A stretch of 64,000 nucleotides of DNA from Henckelia pumila (Eukaryota > Streptophyta > Magnoliopsida > Lamiales > Gesneriaceae). The DNA is taken from the NCBI RefSeq assembly GCF_033568475.1, contig NC_133123.1:1612001-1676000 (forward strand), written 5' to 3'. Below the pieces are notes generated by a model that was not told the DNA's origin, ran no database searches, and saw only the letters and a list, made by a program, of their open reading frames with translations. Shown piece after piece: positions 11,415 to 24,275 of this stretch; the stretch's first letter is position 1, and each line of letters opens with the position of its first letter. The translations under genes were made by a program, and so were the position numbers.

Positions 11415-12971
11415 AGTGGGCTAATATAATTCCCCACACACAGTCACACACACACACAGCCATTAATGCTATGGCATCATCTCTACACGCTCTGCAATAA
11501 CTCCTCCGCTACCACATCTTCTCCACACCTGTTCGCCTTTCACCTTCTCCCTCTTTCTTGATTTTCATATATCCGCCTCTCCTTTTTTTTTTTTTTTTGG
11601 GTTTAATTTTCAAACCTCAGTCCCCACTGCTCGTCTTAAATTCTATTCACAAGAAAGGTGCCATCTGCAGTAAACCTCAGCAAAAAAACAATCCCTTTAT
11701 ACACATTCCTGCAGGGAAAACAAAGAAATTATTATTAATGGTGTTTCGGCCTTAGAAACCAGATCTCAACCTTCGTTCTTCTGGTTAACCCTAATTCTTG
11801 AATGGGGTGGTTTACGAAAACTGTGAGTTTTTTTTTCTTTTTCTTTTTTCCCACCATTTCGCATGCATCAAGTTCCGAGATCGATAAGTTTTTTTTTTTT
11901 TTTTTATGGGGTGTGCTTTTGTTTTCTAGTATCCCTCCGTGTATCTCGTGGGAGTTATACTTATATATAGCTGGTGTCAAAAGGCGGTTTCACGCTGTCA
12001 ACTCCTGGTTTACCCTTTTTTTTCTTTGTTTGTATTCTATTTGGCACGTTAAGACACAGAAGATTATGTAAAAGTCTTCCTTGGAAACCGGAGACTATAT
12101 AAAAGCCACAAGTCCATTGTTGTTTCAACTTTCATGTGACCATTTCATTTGTTTTTTTCTGGGCTCAGGCACTGCCGGAAGAATCTATTTAAGCTCATCG
12201 TACTGGCTTTTGAAATTCATCCATATATAAAGCTGAACCCGCATTGCAAAGCAATAAAGCTCCGATCTTTCTAGGGTTTCTTGGTAAAGAATTGAATTTC
12301 CCGGCAGCTCAGAGGATCATCTGCATGATTCGACGGAGTATTTTGTAAGGTCGGTCTAGTTATTTTTTCTGAAATAAGTATTATTATTATTATAATTATT
12401 GTTGCAATGTTGTACGTTTGAATTAAATAAGGACCTGCGGGTCTCCTTCTCGACAAGTTATAAAGTACAAATAAGATATGGTTTTTTTTAAAAAAATGCA
12501 AATTCAACCATCCCATGTCATGTTTTAATGGAGTACGGTTTTCTTTCAAGAGTCGGCCATTAGTTTCTTTAGGTTTTACTGTAGATGTTTTTAAAGATCT
12601 GATTCATGATCCCACACAAAATTATTCAGTATGAACTTACAAAATTATTCCTAGGAGCGTGACCAAATTTATGTTTTTAGATTTAGAAATCGTTTGAGAA
12701 GTGTCTTGTATATGTATTGTTAAACCCCGGCCTGGCCCTTGTCTGATTCATTTGTAAATGGCTGTTTTTAAGTACATATGTTTCTTGTGGTGAATAAAGA
12801 AAGAGATCTGTTGGCTTGATATCATCATTAATTGCTTGAAGATATCTTCAGATTTTATTGTGTTGTTACTTTTTATTTTTCTGATAGAAAGATATCTCCT
12901 GATTTAACTGTAATTTTATGTCAGATTAGAGACTTTAGCTCTTGGCAGACTCCATTACCATTTTATTTAAG
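11415..12971 (+). other. Probable 5' leader of the HD-ZIP IV gene, with introns and short upstream ORFs
   Basis: Pyrimidine-rich leader sequence begins near 11430-11600. Plausible non-coding exon borders are a GTGAGT donor near 11822, a GTAAGGT donor near 12346 and a TTGGCAG acceptor ending near 12947, leaving a leader exon directly before the ATG. Small upstream ORFs lie in this leader: 11471-11500 (9 codons), 11738-11755 (MVFRP) and an ATG at 11802. Leader introns are common in this gene family, but the exact exon set is inference. Confidence 0.45.
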
Positions 12972-15900
12972 ATGTTTCAGCCAAACATGTTTGATAGCCA
13001 CCTTCACTTGCTGGATATGGGACATAAGCCGCCGGAAAACGAAGAGGATCTTTTAAGGGATGATGAATATGAAAGAGAATCGGGGACGGAAATTCTGGAA
13101 GCCCCCTCTGGCGATGACCAAGATCCAAATCAACGTCCCAAGAAGAAGCAATATCATCGCCATACACAACTTCAAATCCAGGATATGGAATCGTACGCTC
13201 AATGACGTTCTATTGTGATTTACCATTCACTGATATGTTGTAAAGGGTCATTTTCTCTTCACGATATCGATCCATTAATTTACTCATGTTTTGACAGATT
13301 TTTTAAGGAATGCCCTCACCCTGACGATAAACAGAGGAAGGAGCTTGGCCGTCGATTGAATTTGGAGCCATTGCAAGTTAAATTTTGGTTTCAGAACAAG
13401 CGTACTCAAATGAAGGTGAAGTGTATTTATCGATCATTTTTCCACTTTTCTGGTATGTCAGACCGATGCCTTTTAGCCTTTTGTTTCTCTTTTATGAAAG
13501 TTCTGAAGTTGTGAGTGAAAGATATTACAGGCTCAACACGAACGCCATGATAATACGCAGCTGAGAACTGAAAATGAGAAGCTTCGTGCTGAGAACATAC
13601 GGTATAAGGAAGCTATCAGCAATGCTAGCTGTCCAAACTGCGGAGGCCCAGCCGCCATAGGTGAGATGTCTTTTGATGAGCAGCATCTGAGGATTGAAAA
13701 TGCTCGCTTAAGAGAAGAGGTATATAAAATTGAAGAACATGACTCGTTTATTCCATTTCTCAAGAATTTACTTTGAGATATAGCATTCTGAACCTATGTG
13801 AATTATATGCATATGTTTCTAGATCGATAGAATATCCAGTATCGCTGCAAAATACGTCGGAAAACCAATGCTCTCATATCCACATCTTTCTCCGGGAGCA
13901 TCTCGTTCACTTGATCTAGGAGTGGGGAATTTCGGCCCCCAGGCAGGCATGGCTGGAGAGATTTATGGAGCTCCTGATCTTCTGAGGACAGTATCTGGCC
14001 CTACGGATGCGGACAAGCCTATGATTATCGAGCTTTCCGTTGCAGCAATGGAAGAATTGAAAAGAATGGCACAAGTTGGAGAGCCCTTATGGATTCCTAG
14101 CATTGGTAATTCTGCAGAGACATTGAATGAGGATGAGTATGTGCGGACATTCCCACGTGGGATTGGTCCGAAGCCTTTGGGATGGAAATCCGAAGCATCT
14201 CGTGAGTCAACTGTTGTGATCATGAATCATGCCAATCTCGTGGAGATTCTAATGGATTCGGTATGCTCTCTTGCATGGGTGCAACGTCAAATGACAATGT
14301 TTTTGCTCCTGTGTAAAATGTTTCATGTTACGTTTGATATTTATTACAGAATCAATGGGCTAGTTTGTTTTCAAGCATCGTATCTAGAGCGATGACTTTG
14401 GAAGTTTTATCCACTGGTGTGGCTGGAAACTATAATGGAGCTTTACAAGTGGTATGTCTAGATATTGGTTATACTAATTTGTTAGTTAAATTATAATGAA
14501 CTTGTTTTTACTTTAAAGATATCATAATAGTTTGTCAGTTAGTCTATTCCTATGATACTGTTTTGTTTAATATCAGATGTCTGCTGAGTTCCAAGTCCCA
14601 TCTCCATTGGTCCCAACTCGCGAAAGCTACTTTGCGAGATATTGCAAACACCATGCCGATGGAATTTGGGCTGTTGTTGATGTTTCTTTGGATAATTTAC
14701 AACCCACTTCCTTACCAAGATGCAGAAGGAGGCCATCTGGTTGTTTGATTCAAGAATTACCGAATGGTTACTCAAAGGTATGAGTAATCCTGGCCATTTT
14801 AAATTTCAATATGGGTTGATAATACAATAGTGTTCATCTTCTCAGACGCGCCCTATTTTCTATTTGCTAGGTTACATGGATCGAACATGTCGAAGTGGAT
14901 GATAGAACGGTTCACAACATCTACAAACCATTTGTCAATTCTGGGCTTGCATTTGGTGCCCGACGTTGGGTTGCAACACTTGACCGACAATGTGAACGAC
15001 TGGCAAGTGTTATGGCTAATAATATTTCAGCAGGAGATATTGGTGGTATGTATAAATTTATTCCCTGATGTATAATGATCAGTTCTCTCTTACGACATTT
15101 AGAAATTCGGTCCTTTTTCCCCCCAAAAACTATACAATCTGACTATTTAGTTGGCCTCTTTTTAAGAGGATTCTGCACTAGGTGTTTTGAATCTGTAGCT
15201 TTTCAAATTTTTAGTAGTATTGTGTACTTGTTTCAGTGATTTCTTCTCCAGAAGGTAGAAAGAGTATGTTGAAGCTGGCCGAGAGAATGGTGATGAGCTT
15301 CTGCACAGGTGTTGGTGCTTCGACTGCGCACACTTGGACAACTTTATCTGGAAGTGGTGCAGACGATGTTCGAGTCATGACTAGAAAAAGCATGGATGAT
15401 CCAGGCAGACCTCCTGGTATTGTGCTTAGTGCTGCCACTTCATTTTGGCTCCCAGTTCCGCCAAAAAGAGTATTCAATTTTCTACGTGATGAGAATTCAA
15501 GAAGTGAGGTACAATAATATATATTGTTTTCATATAATGATGGGGTGAATATTTAAGATGGTTGTAGATTGTCAAGTCCAAGAATTCAACAACTGTCAGT
15601 GTAACAGTATTCACTCTGTGTAGTATTGCCTTTTCCATTTATGGTTATTGCTAAATCATTTTGATTTCTTTCTATGATATTAAAGTGGGATATTCTCTCC
15701 AACGGCGGCCTTGTTCAAGAAATGGCGCATATAGCAAATGGCCGTCATCCAGGAAACTCGGTCTCTTTACTACGCGTCAATGTGAGTTCAATAAATTTGA
15801 CAATCATCTTTATGTTTGCCCCTAATATAATTTTATATCATGGACCATAAAACCATTCTTACTGTAGAGTGCAAATTCAAGCCAATGCAATATGCTCATA

Positions 15901-16233
15901 CTACAAGAGAGCTGCACCGACTCAACAGGATCTTATGTCATCTATGCTCCAGTCGATATTGTGGCTATGAATGTTGTCTTAAGCGGGGGCGATCCGGACT
16001 ATGTAGCTCTTCTACCATCTGGTTTTGCTATACTTCCTGATGGACCAAATAATTCGACGAGAGAAACTCCTGAGGTTGGATCCGGTGGATCTTTACTGAC
16101 TGTTGCCTTTCAGATATTAGTCGATTCTGTTCCTACAGCAAAACTTTCCCTAGGCTCGGTGGCTACTGTTAATAGCCTTATTAAGTGCACCGTTGAAAGG
16201 ATCAAAGGCGCTGTACAATGTGATGCCACATGA
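12972..16233 (+). CDS. ATML1/PDF2-like: HD-ZIP IV homeobox transcription factor (MERISTEM L1 / PDF2 type)
   Basis: A nuclear activator of epidermal (L1-layer) identity genes in the ATML1/PDF2/HDG2 group. Ten coding exons join in phase to 725 aa: 12972-13192, 13298-13415, 13531-13719, 13823-14260, 14350-14451, 14577-14777, 14871-15045, 15237-15508, 15686-15781, 15868-16233. The start [10 protein letters not shown] is the usual one for this group. Domains: homeodomain about 57-113 ([10 protein letters not shown] at its end); zipper-loop-zipper about 114-176 with the CPNCGG loop; START about 238-465 ([24 protein letters not shown]); then the HD-START-associated domain up to [15 protein letters not shown]. 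Length is normal for the family. Residue 60 is Gln where relatives have Arg (KKKRYHRHT). A 3' UTR intron is likely (GTAAGT from 16247, TTGCAG ending 16336). The gene appears intact; ATML1 versus PDF2 or HDG2 orthology cannot be settled here. Confidence 0.95.
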
Positions 16234-16640
16234 CCAGAATCTTGTGGTAAGTTTTCCCAGTTGATAAGCAGACTGAAGTAATAATGAGTTATATATCAGA
16301 ATCTAACATCGGCTTTCTTTGTCTTGTACGTTGCAGGGACGGTTGAGATGGACTAACGGCGATGAACGATTTGTTTGCGGGCATGAAAAAAAGGGAAGAA
16401 GTCAAGAACGCACCTTGCTTTAATCCTCGCAGTGCGGTGCTTTTTTTTATTCATATCTTAAATCTAAGATTAATGAGAAACCAGGTAGCTAGATTTATAC
16501 CGCTCGGCGAGGGTAATTGGTTCGGGTATTGACTCTGCCCTCTGGAAATTAAATCATGTAGTAAACTACAGTTTGTTATTTACAATTTTACATGTGTAGT
16601 GTGTACCATGTTTCTGTGTCAGAACTAATATATTCTCTAG
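16234..16640 (+). other. 3' UTR of the HD-ZIP IV gene, with a probable intron
   Basis: After the TGA, a donor GTAAGT at 16247 and acceptor TTGCAG ending at 16336 define a likely 3' UTR intron of about 90 bp. Transcript-like sequence continues to roughly 16600. Confidence 0.5.
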
Positions 16641-17383
16641 GCATTTGATAGAAAGCCTACTTAGTAGGAACGCCATGGAACCATGAAATATTGGCTCTTC
16701 CTAACGAACATGCAGTGATTTCAGTTGCATTTGTATTCTCATTATTTCTGATGTTTTGTCTTGATCTTGATCATGAGTTAAAACAATTTTTTTTTTCGTA
16801 TTTCGAGTTTCGCAGCAAATGAACGTTTGGATCAAATTACAATACTCTGATTATATATATTGAGCTACCTAAACTGAATTGCATTGAGAAAAAAGGAGTC
16901 AGCTGGAATAGTAAATGAGAGATATATAGTTGAACTTGAAAACACTCGATATTAGAATGCATCAATAAATAGCACCCCAAGGGTCTATATATAGAGCTCA
17001 CAGAGCTAGTTAGCTGGCCTTAAACCTATCGGAAGTTCACCAAAATGTTTATCCATGCTCCTCCATAAGGGCTGCCGGATTTCGTCGGAAGTTCACAGGA
17101 ACTTCGACTTGTGTACGTGGGCCGGTGTTTCCAATGGTCGATGGCCGCGGTCCGATGGTGCTTTATGGTATAACAACCACTCAACAACGTGTCATATATG
17201 ATTGAACGTGCCAATGGGAGTAGTATAACTACTATAAGAGATGTAGACCAAGTTAGGAGGAAGAAGTCAAGAAATCATCCATCAAAATACTAATAAATAC
17301 TTATGCACCATGATTCTGACTCGTGAATGAGATGACATAAGATGTATAATATAAGAATGATAAGTTAATATATTTGAATAAGA

Positions 17384-17419
<36 letters not shown>

Positions 17420-18829
17420 ACTAATTATCTTTTATATAGCTTGCACCGAGCATTGGATATTCAAAATGATAGATTTGTGGTACCACTATCTCAAAATTAT
17501 GGAGCTGGCATCATTGTTTGGTCATATATACCATGCACATGACATATGGAAATAGTACTACGACCCACGGTGGGGGGTTGGTTCTGGGAATTAATGTAAG
17601 AAATGAATTTTGAACATAAAAGGAAGTGCCATAGTAAACACGGATTCGGACATATACAGTGTGGTTTCCTCAAGTACAGACATCGATCGTATTCAGAGAC
17701 ACCAAACTCATGAGCTAATTGCTTTATCTTTTTGGGGTCACTCATCGCATCTACTATTGCTGGTGTAGAAGAATCTCGACTCGAGACAAGAATCAGGTAA
17801 GAAAATTAAAGGCTTAATTAATAATGTTCATATACTGTTGATGAAACTTACTAATTATTACCATTGTCATGACATCAATGGCGCTTTATTTTCGTGCTTA
17901 ATTAATCTTTAAAAAACACGTCAAGCTAAGTGTATATATTCTTAAAAAAAAACAACAATGATTATGTACAAGTGATAATATATGGATTGTTTCCACGTCT
18001 TTGTTACACGAGATCCACCATAGTTTAGATTCATGTAATTTTAAAAAAATCCAAAATATTTTGCAAAAATTTTCTAATTTTTTTAATAAAAATTTATAAA
18101 ACACCACAAATATTTTTGAAGTATTGTCAAAAGGATATATATTATCATTAAAAATGTAGTTTGATTCCTCATGAATGTATTTAATTTCCCAAATAAATAG
18201 TCCAACAGATTATAATTTTTTGTTTAAAAAAAATCAAAATTGAATTCTTGATATTTTCTCTTGCGCTATTATGAAACTGATGAGCACAAAATACACACTT
18301 GATACACATATGTAATAGATTATATTAACATAATGTATTTTTCTAAAAAAATATTAATTTGTTTTTTTTCCTCTGAGTGGAGTTGTATATGCATAATATT
18401 ATAAATCTTTTTGAAATAATATAGCCTAATACTGCAAAATAATTTAATTGCCACTAACTATAGAATCAGGTCAAACAATATTAAGGTGAAATTAATTAAA
18501 ACTTTTCCTTAATATTAAATTTATATATATATTTTTATTTATATGTATATATATAGTCATAATAACACATATTTGATAGTTTACAAACCAATGTCAAAAA
18601 AAATCCTAGGTATTCGATAGTACCTAACTAAAACCTCTGAAATGATGACAATTGGCCCAAGAATAATAGCAAAGCCCAACAACCGAAGCCCAATCCGTGA
18701 TTGACTGCTTTCGTCTGTCGGGTTTCGGCGAGACGGAGAAAAGAAGTCTTCTTGGCTTCAAAACCGAGAAGTCTCCGCAAGCGTATTTGTCCAAGAAAAC
18801 AGTATTGTGGAGCAAGTTGAGTGGGAAAC
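16641..18829. other. Intergenic region between the HD-ZIP IV and MAPDA genes
   Basis: About 2.2 kb, mostly AT-rich. It contains an (AT)n tract at 17389-17417. A mildly GC-richer patch at 17020-17220 contains a 62-codon frame that I could not link to any family. The last 150 bp or so before 18830 is probably the MAPDA promoter and leader. Confidence 0.4.
17389..17417. repeat. (AT)n microsatellite
   Basis: An uninterrupted AT dinucleotide run of about 14 units. Confidence 0.9.
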
Positions 18830-21077
18830 ATGGAGTGGTGTGTGTCGATGCCAAAGATTGAACTACACGCGCACCTAAATGGCTCCATTAGAGACTCCAC
18901 GCTGTTGTATGTTTACTAACTTACACATTTTCTTTCATTATTCAATTTACTCGGTACTTTTTGATTTCTCTGAGCATTAGAGATGTTTTTTTTGTTTTAG
19001 ATTAGATGTTTTGTGTAGTTATGGCCAAAGGGTCACACTGAGTTTTAATTCTTGTGAGTAAAATTATTCGAGCAGGGAACTGGCTGCAGAATTGAGTGAG
19101 AAGGGAGCTATAGTTTCTTCGGACGTGGAGCATGTTATTATGAAAAGTATGTACCTTTTCTGCCTGTGAAATTTTTTTAGGCATCATAGCGTTTGAATTG
19201 GACTCATTATTAGATGTTCGCTGTCATTTCATTTGTTTTCTCAATGCCCAGTCATGTGGTTTCCTGATCATTTGAGGTTAATTTTGCTCCCACCCACAAA
19301 AAATTCAGATGATCGATCGCTCAGTGAAGTGTTCAAGATGTTTGATTTAATCCATGTTCTTACTACTGATCACAAAACCGTCACAAGAATCACCAAAGAG
19401 GTGCGGCCCCGTTCTTTTCATGAAGTTTTTTGGTTTCATACAGAAAACTTTCATTTACTCTTCTTTTTATGTAGGTTATTGAAGATTTTGCTGCTGATAA
19501 TGTCGTTTACTTGGAATTGAGAACAACTCCAAAGGTATATGATTTGGTACCGGTAACAGTTTGTCGTAGCTGCTTTGATCTGTAATTGACATTTTTAGTA
19601 AGCAAGGAATTGTTTCCTCTCCATATTTAAATTGCAGAGGAATGATTCCAAAGGTATGAGCAAGCGCTCGTACATGGAAGCAGTTCTCGAGGGCATAAGA
19701 TCTGTCAATGCTGTTGAGGTTGATCTTTCTGACGTGGAAACTTCTGCTCGTGCTCCTTTGGTTTGTAATGGAACTGAAAGGAAAAAGATATATGTGAGGC
19801 TTCTTCTCAGTATCGACCGTCGTGAAACTACCAATGCTGCTATAGAAACAGTAAGTTTGTGCCCTTTTATGAATGAAGATGCTTCAAGTTGTCAGGTTTT
19901 CAAACCTGAAGGAAGTTAAAAACTCTTCATCTTGTTCAGGTTGAACTAGCTCTGGAAATGAAAAACTTGGGAGTAGTGGGCATAGATCTTTCTGGCAATC
20001 CAGGAATTGGGGAATGGTATTCTACCAATTGTTGTATACCTGTATATAATGTGTTCTTCCATTTAATTTCTGTAATGGTAATTCTTATCTGAGTGTATCT
20101 TGTACCAGGGTGACATATTTACCAGCTTTAGAGTTTGCAAAAAATCAAGGGCTTCCGATCACACTTCACTGTGGCGAGGTGCATTTGACTTTGGTTCTTG
20201 GTCATTTATAGTTCATGATATTGTCATTTGCATTATTTTGAATAATCTACTTTGCTACTTAGTGCTTGTAGGTTCCCAATCAAAAGGAAATCCTCGCGAT
20301 GCTAGATTTTCATCCGCAGAGAATTGGGCATGCTTGTTGTTTTCAAGAGGAGGAGTGGGAAGTATTAAAAAGCCTCAAGATCCCGGTTAGATTCCTAATT
20401 CATTACTCAGTTCAATATAAAATGCAATCACTGACGCGCAGAAATTCCTGTCAATCCATCAATGCCCGTCACTAAACACTTGTTAGTTTTTTGTCCTGAT
20501 TCACAGGTGGAGATTTGTTTGACTTCCAACATTAGAACCGAAACAATTGCTTCGGTGGATGTTCATCATTTTGGTAAGATTTCTTAATTCTCCATTGATA
20601 CTCTTTTTTCTGTTCGTGCTTCAATTTTTGGGAGCGAACCTGATGACTTTAACCTGTCTTTCCCTTGTGCGCCTGAGAAAAACTAAATAGTTTCCAAAAC
20701 TGACGACCAAAAAAATTCCATGTCCAACATATGATATCTTTGCAGCTGATTTGTATAAATCAAACCACCCATTAGTTTTATGCACAGACGATGCCGGAGT
20801 TTTTTCTACCAGTCTATCTAATGAGTACAGCCTTGCCTTGACTGCATTTGGTAGGTTCTTGTTGATTTTATGTTTTTATGAGAGTAAAATTCTTTTTTGC
20901 TAAAGGTGTTAGCCTCCTTATTGGTTTTCTTTGTTAAATTCTTGATTGCAAGGTCTTGGAAGGAGGGAAATGTTTCTGCTAGCACAGAAGGCCATTGAGG
21001 TTATTTTTGCTGGCGATGAAGTAAAAGGAGAACTGAAGGAGATATTTGCAACATCATTTTGTAAAATCGGTTTATAA
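18830..21077 (+). CDS. MAPDA: N6-methyl-AMP deaminase (MAPDA / adenosine deaminase-like)
   Basis: A cytosolic metallo-hydrolase that removes the methylamine from N6-methyl-AMP, a breakdown product of m6A RNA, giving IMP. Eleven exons join in phase to 356 aa: 18830-18906, 19076-19146, 19309-19400, 19475-19534, 19638-19850, 19940-20016, 20109-20178, 20272-20385, 20507-20573, 20746-20850, 20953-21077. All amidohydrolase-fold zinc and catalytic residues are visible: HAH at 13/15 (ELHAHLNGS), H217 and E220 (TLHCGE), H240 (RIGHACC), D295/D296 (CTDDAGVF). The segment NDRSLSEVFKMFDLIHVL and the length (about 355 aa) are typical of the plant enzyme rather than true adenosine deaminase. The start is the first ATG before the conserved SMPKIELHAH. 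The gene appears intact and is convergent with the kinase gene that follows. Confidence 0.95.
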
Positions 21078-21773
21078 TCAAATCACAGCTTCGGCTAGGT
21101 GTTGATCCACTGTTGGTATGCCTAACTTCAGTCTTGAGACGTTTAATTGTTCCAAAAGTATGATCTGAATTCAGCAATTCTTGTTTGTTTCTTCATGTAA
21201 AACCAATCAGAGCCTAAACAACAGATGGCCCAAATCTTTTACATGAAATTAAAGAAGAGATCATACAAAGAATTAATGGCCCACAACATCACGCGTAACA
21301 AATTATCTCAAACCATCTCTTCTCCTTGCCCTGAAGCCTCTGCCACGAAATAAGCAGTGGATTTTAGTAACAAACCCCATTTGCACATTGGTCTTCTTGG
21401 CCTAGTTTCTGGTGTGTGGTAGTTGGCCTACTCTTTGCTTGTAAGTAGATAAGTAGATTTTCAGGAAAAATTCTCACAAGATTTAGTAGGCTAAAAAAAA
21501 ATTGCCAAAGACAAAAACAAAAAGGACGGCCGATTTCTTTATCATTCGCTGTAAACTTAGAGTTAAATTTTGTTTATAGCTGAATTATCTTTCCATGAAT
21601 ATAGCCAAAGTGAAAAAGCATGCCGCTGTCTAAGTTTTCTAACAATGCTTATACCACATTATCCCGTTTTCTTCCTTGCCTGCCAATTGTCTAGTGTGGA
21701 AAATATGTAACAAGAATATATTGATCCTGTCCATACTAAAGGTCCAAGAAAATTTCCTTACCTCGGTTATTTT
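21078..21773. other. Convergent intergenic region with the 3' UTRs of the MAPDA and PBL genes
   Basis: Nearly 700 bp shared by the two 3' ends. On the minus strand a GTAAGG donor at 21756-21761 lies 12 bases after the kinase stop codon, which suggests a 3' UTR intron in the kinase gene. A possible acceptor lies near 21340-21360. No coding sequence supported. Confidence 0.4.
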
Positions 21774-23339
21774 TTACGTGTCTGTTGCACTCATATCTTC
21801 GTCTGTTTCCATGGCTAAATATTCAAGTGCGGTGACAACATCCCCAATGAGTGGTCGTGTGCTGGCTTCTTCTTGAAGGCACATAGCTGCAATAGCAAGA
21901 GCTTGATTCAGATCCTTCTCCGGATACTTCCCTTCAAGCAATGGATCGGCCAACAATGTAAAGTTGCTTCTGTCCTTGAAAAGCGGCTTTGCCTGTGCAC
22001 TCCAGATTCAAAACATCATGTTTGGAGATTGCTTAGGATAAAATTTCGTTCAACTTGTGAAACTGGAACGCAAATTCAACAGATTTGATTGAAAAATAAG
22101 TTGGTTAACTAACCCATTCTACTAGATTCTCCTCTTCAGTTGGTTTTGAGTTATCTATTGCTCTTCTCCCTGAAATAATCTCAAGAAACACAGCACCGAA
22201 ACTATAAACATCAGATTTAATGGTAAGGTGGCCTGCCTGAGCATACTCTGGTGCACAGTATCCGTACGTCTCCATCAACCTAGTGGACTCATGATCCTCC
22301 CCACCTTTTGGACCCAACTTAGAAAGTCCGAAATCTGACAGCTTAGGATTGAACATCTCGTCCAACAATATGTTAGATATCTTGAAATCCCGGAATATGA
22401 TTGAAGGGCTTGCTGTATCATGCAAGTACTCCAGTCCCTGTGCTGCACCTTTAGCTATCTGCATTCTGGCGTACCAGTCCAGAGGCTTCTTATCTGCTGA
22501 CAAACCTGTAAACATGAAAAAAGTAGCAACTTTACACACGAAACCACCAAGAAATCGAACCTATTCAGACAAGTTTTTTTTTCCCAATGTTAATATTATC
22601 AATCATATTGAGGTATTTACCATGAAGGTGATATGCTAAGGATCCATTTTGCATGTAGTCATACACCAGTATCCTTTGGCGGCCATCTGCGCAATATCCA
22701 ATCAAATTTACCAGATTTGGGTGGTGAACGACGCTCAATGTCAAGACCTCTGCTAGGAATTCTCTGTTTCCTTGAATCCAATTTCTGTCAAGCTGCTTCA
22801 CAGCAACAATCTTGACAAGAAATAACATGATATAAAATCATACGTGAAACATAACTTGAAACCCAAAAAGCAGTAGAGAAAAGTGGCAAATACTTGATCC
22901 TTGTTCTTAAGGTGACCCTTGTAGACTCTTCCAAAGCCTCCTTCACCAACTAGAAGTTCAGGACTGAAGTTTTCTGTAGCAATGGCCAGTTCGCGAAAGG
23001 TGAATACTGTGGCCGGAACTCTCATCACATTTCCATGCCTTAGTATATCGTCAGCTATCATCCTTTGCTTTCCATTGCCTAAACATTGTAAGATCAAGAT
23101 CATGTTACAATTTAAGAATCGTTTAGAGTCGATCTCCAGACGAGATGGAAAATCATGTACGTTTTCAAGAACATCATAAAAAAACGAAAAGAAAAAAGCT
23201 ATGTATGTTTCTGATTCTAACCTGTATACATAGAAAGACTTCTGGAGATTGGCAATAATTCCTCCCCACCATCATATTTCTGTGATGCCTTGATTTCATT
23301 GACGTAACTTTTGGAAGTTTTTAATGGATTCTTCTTCAT
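21774..23339 (-). CDS. Receptor-like cytoplasmic kinase, RLCK-VII / PBL23-like
   Basis: A probable Ser/Thr kinase relaying signals from cell-surface receptors. Exons on the minus strand: 23339-23222, 23078-22894, 22810-22621, 22505-22114, 21992-21774; they join in phase to 367 aa. Kinase motifs: Gly loop [11 protein letters not shown] (84-94), Lys106 (VAVKQLD), FRDFK (202-206) with Asp204, NILL (209-212), DFG (222-224), TYGYCAPEY (244-252) and a C-lobe ending [25 protein letters not shown]21-24 are the closest relatives I recall. Oddities: the catalytic loop reads RDFK rather than RDLK, and the activation loop has MET where most have MGT. The start is uncertain. The frame is open up to 23435 without an ATG, so either the ATG at 23339 is used or a further 5' exon exists. 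No N-terminal Met-Gly myristoylation site is visible. Confidence 0.85.
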
Positions 23340-23439
23340 TGTATCGGTTTTTTTTATCCTTGCAACAAGACAGAATGCCTTGTACCACCCTTTCCGCCTC
23401 TCCTTTGGAATCTTTTCCACTTTGTAAGAGAATCTTCAC

Positions 23440-24275
23440 AAATTATGCATTCTTGTATCCATTTTTCTCTATGAAGATCAAATGGGGTGCCCAACAAAAT
23501 TTATTGATTCATGATTTGTAAAAGTACGCATGTTGGAATAAAATGAGGATCTTGAATGAAAACATTGTGTCCAAGCATAATAAAACACCTACTTTTTTTA
23601 TTTACTGAAAAAAAAAAAAACACTTTTCATGCAGATTATTGATGAGATTCCACGTTGCGATTCAGAATCGAATTTCTCGGACAATTTCATGCATACTGTA
23701 ATTTCATCCGGTGCACTGTAGCCACTAGATTAGTGTCGGGGCACCAGAACTTTTTTTTTAAAGAAAAAATACTAATATATTTTTTTTTATATCAATTTTT
23801 GAATATTCGATCACATAAAAACAATATTTTATTTAACTTTAAAAAGTATATGTTATTAAAGAGAACTTTATGACAAATTATTTTCAAAATTTTTAAGCAC
23901 AAAAAGTATATTTCATGTTCAAAAAACTTAAAATTGTTGTGATAAATAAATCGATATTTTTAAAAAATTATGAATTTATATAATACTATTTAAATTGAAT
24001 TTTATAATAAAATGAACGGATAGATATTAGACACTAGACAAATCGAAGTCCCCTCTGACTCGGAGTTTTCTCCCACCCCCAAATTGAATATAATAATTTA
24101 ATTTTGTCGTGACACACAGAAAATCCCTAATTGATGTAATGTAAGAACCTTCGCGTTTCTCTGTGCTTTCGGGTTTTCTCTTCCCTCTTCGATTTGATCT
24201 CCTCGTATAATATAATTGACAGCTGATCGATTTTTATTTTCTACTTTTCTGGAAAAGGAGAGCTGAGTTGAAACG
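23440..24275. other. Divergent intergenic region between the PBL and TOM1-like genes
   Basis: About 800 bp holding both promoters, since the two genes are head to head. AT-rich with poly-T/poly-A runs. The part from about 24100 to 24275 looks like the leader of the TOM1-like gene. No further gene seen. Confidence 0.4.

Noticed and set aside
17026-17214. 62-codon minus-strand frame in a GC-richer patch
   Set aside because: It had a faint look of a secreted peptide precursor but has no signal peptide and no known peptide motif; not supportable.
18624-18900. Minus-strand frames over the MAPDA first exon
   Set aside because: Shadows of the plus-strand exon and its leader; no family match.
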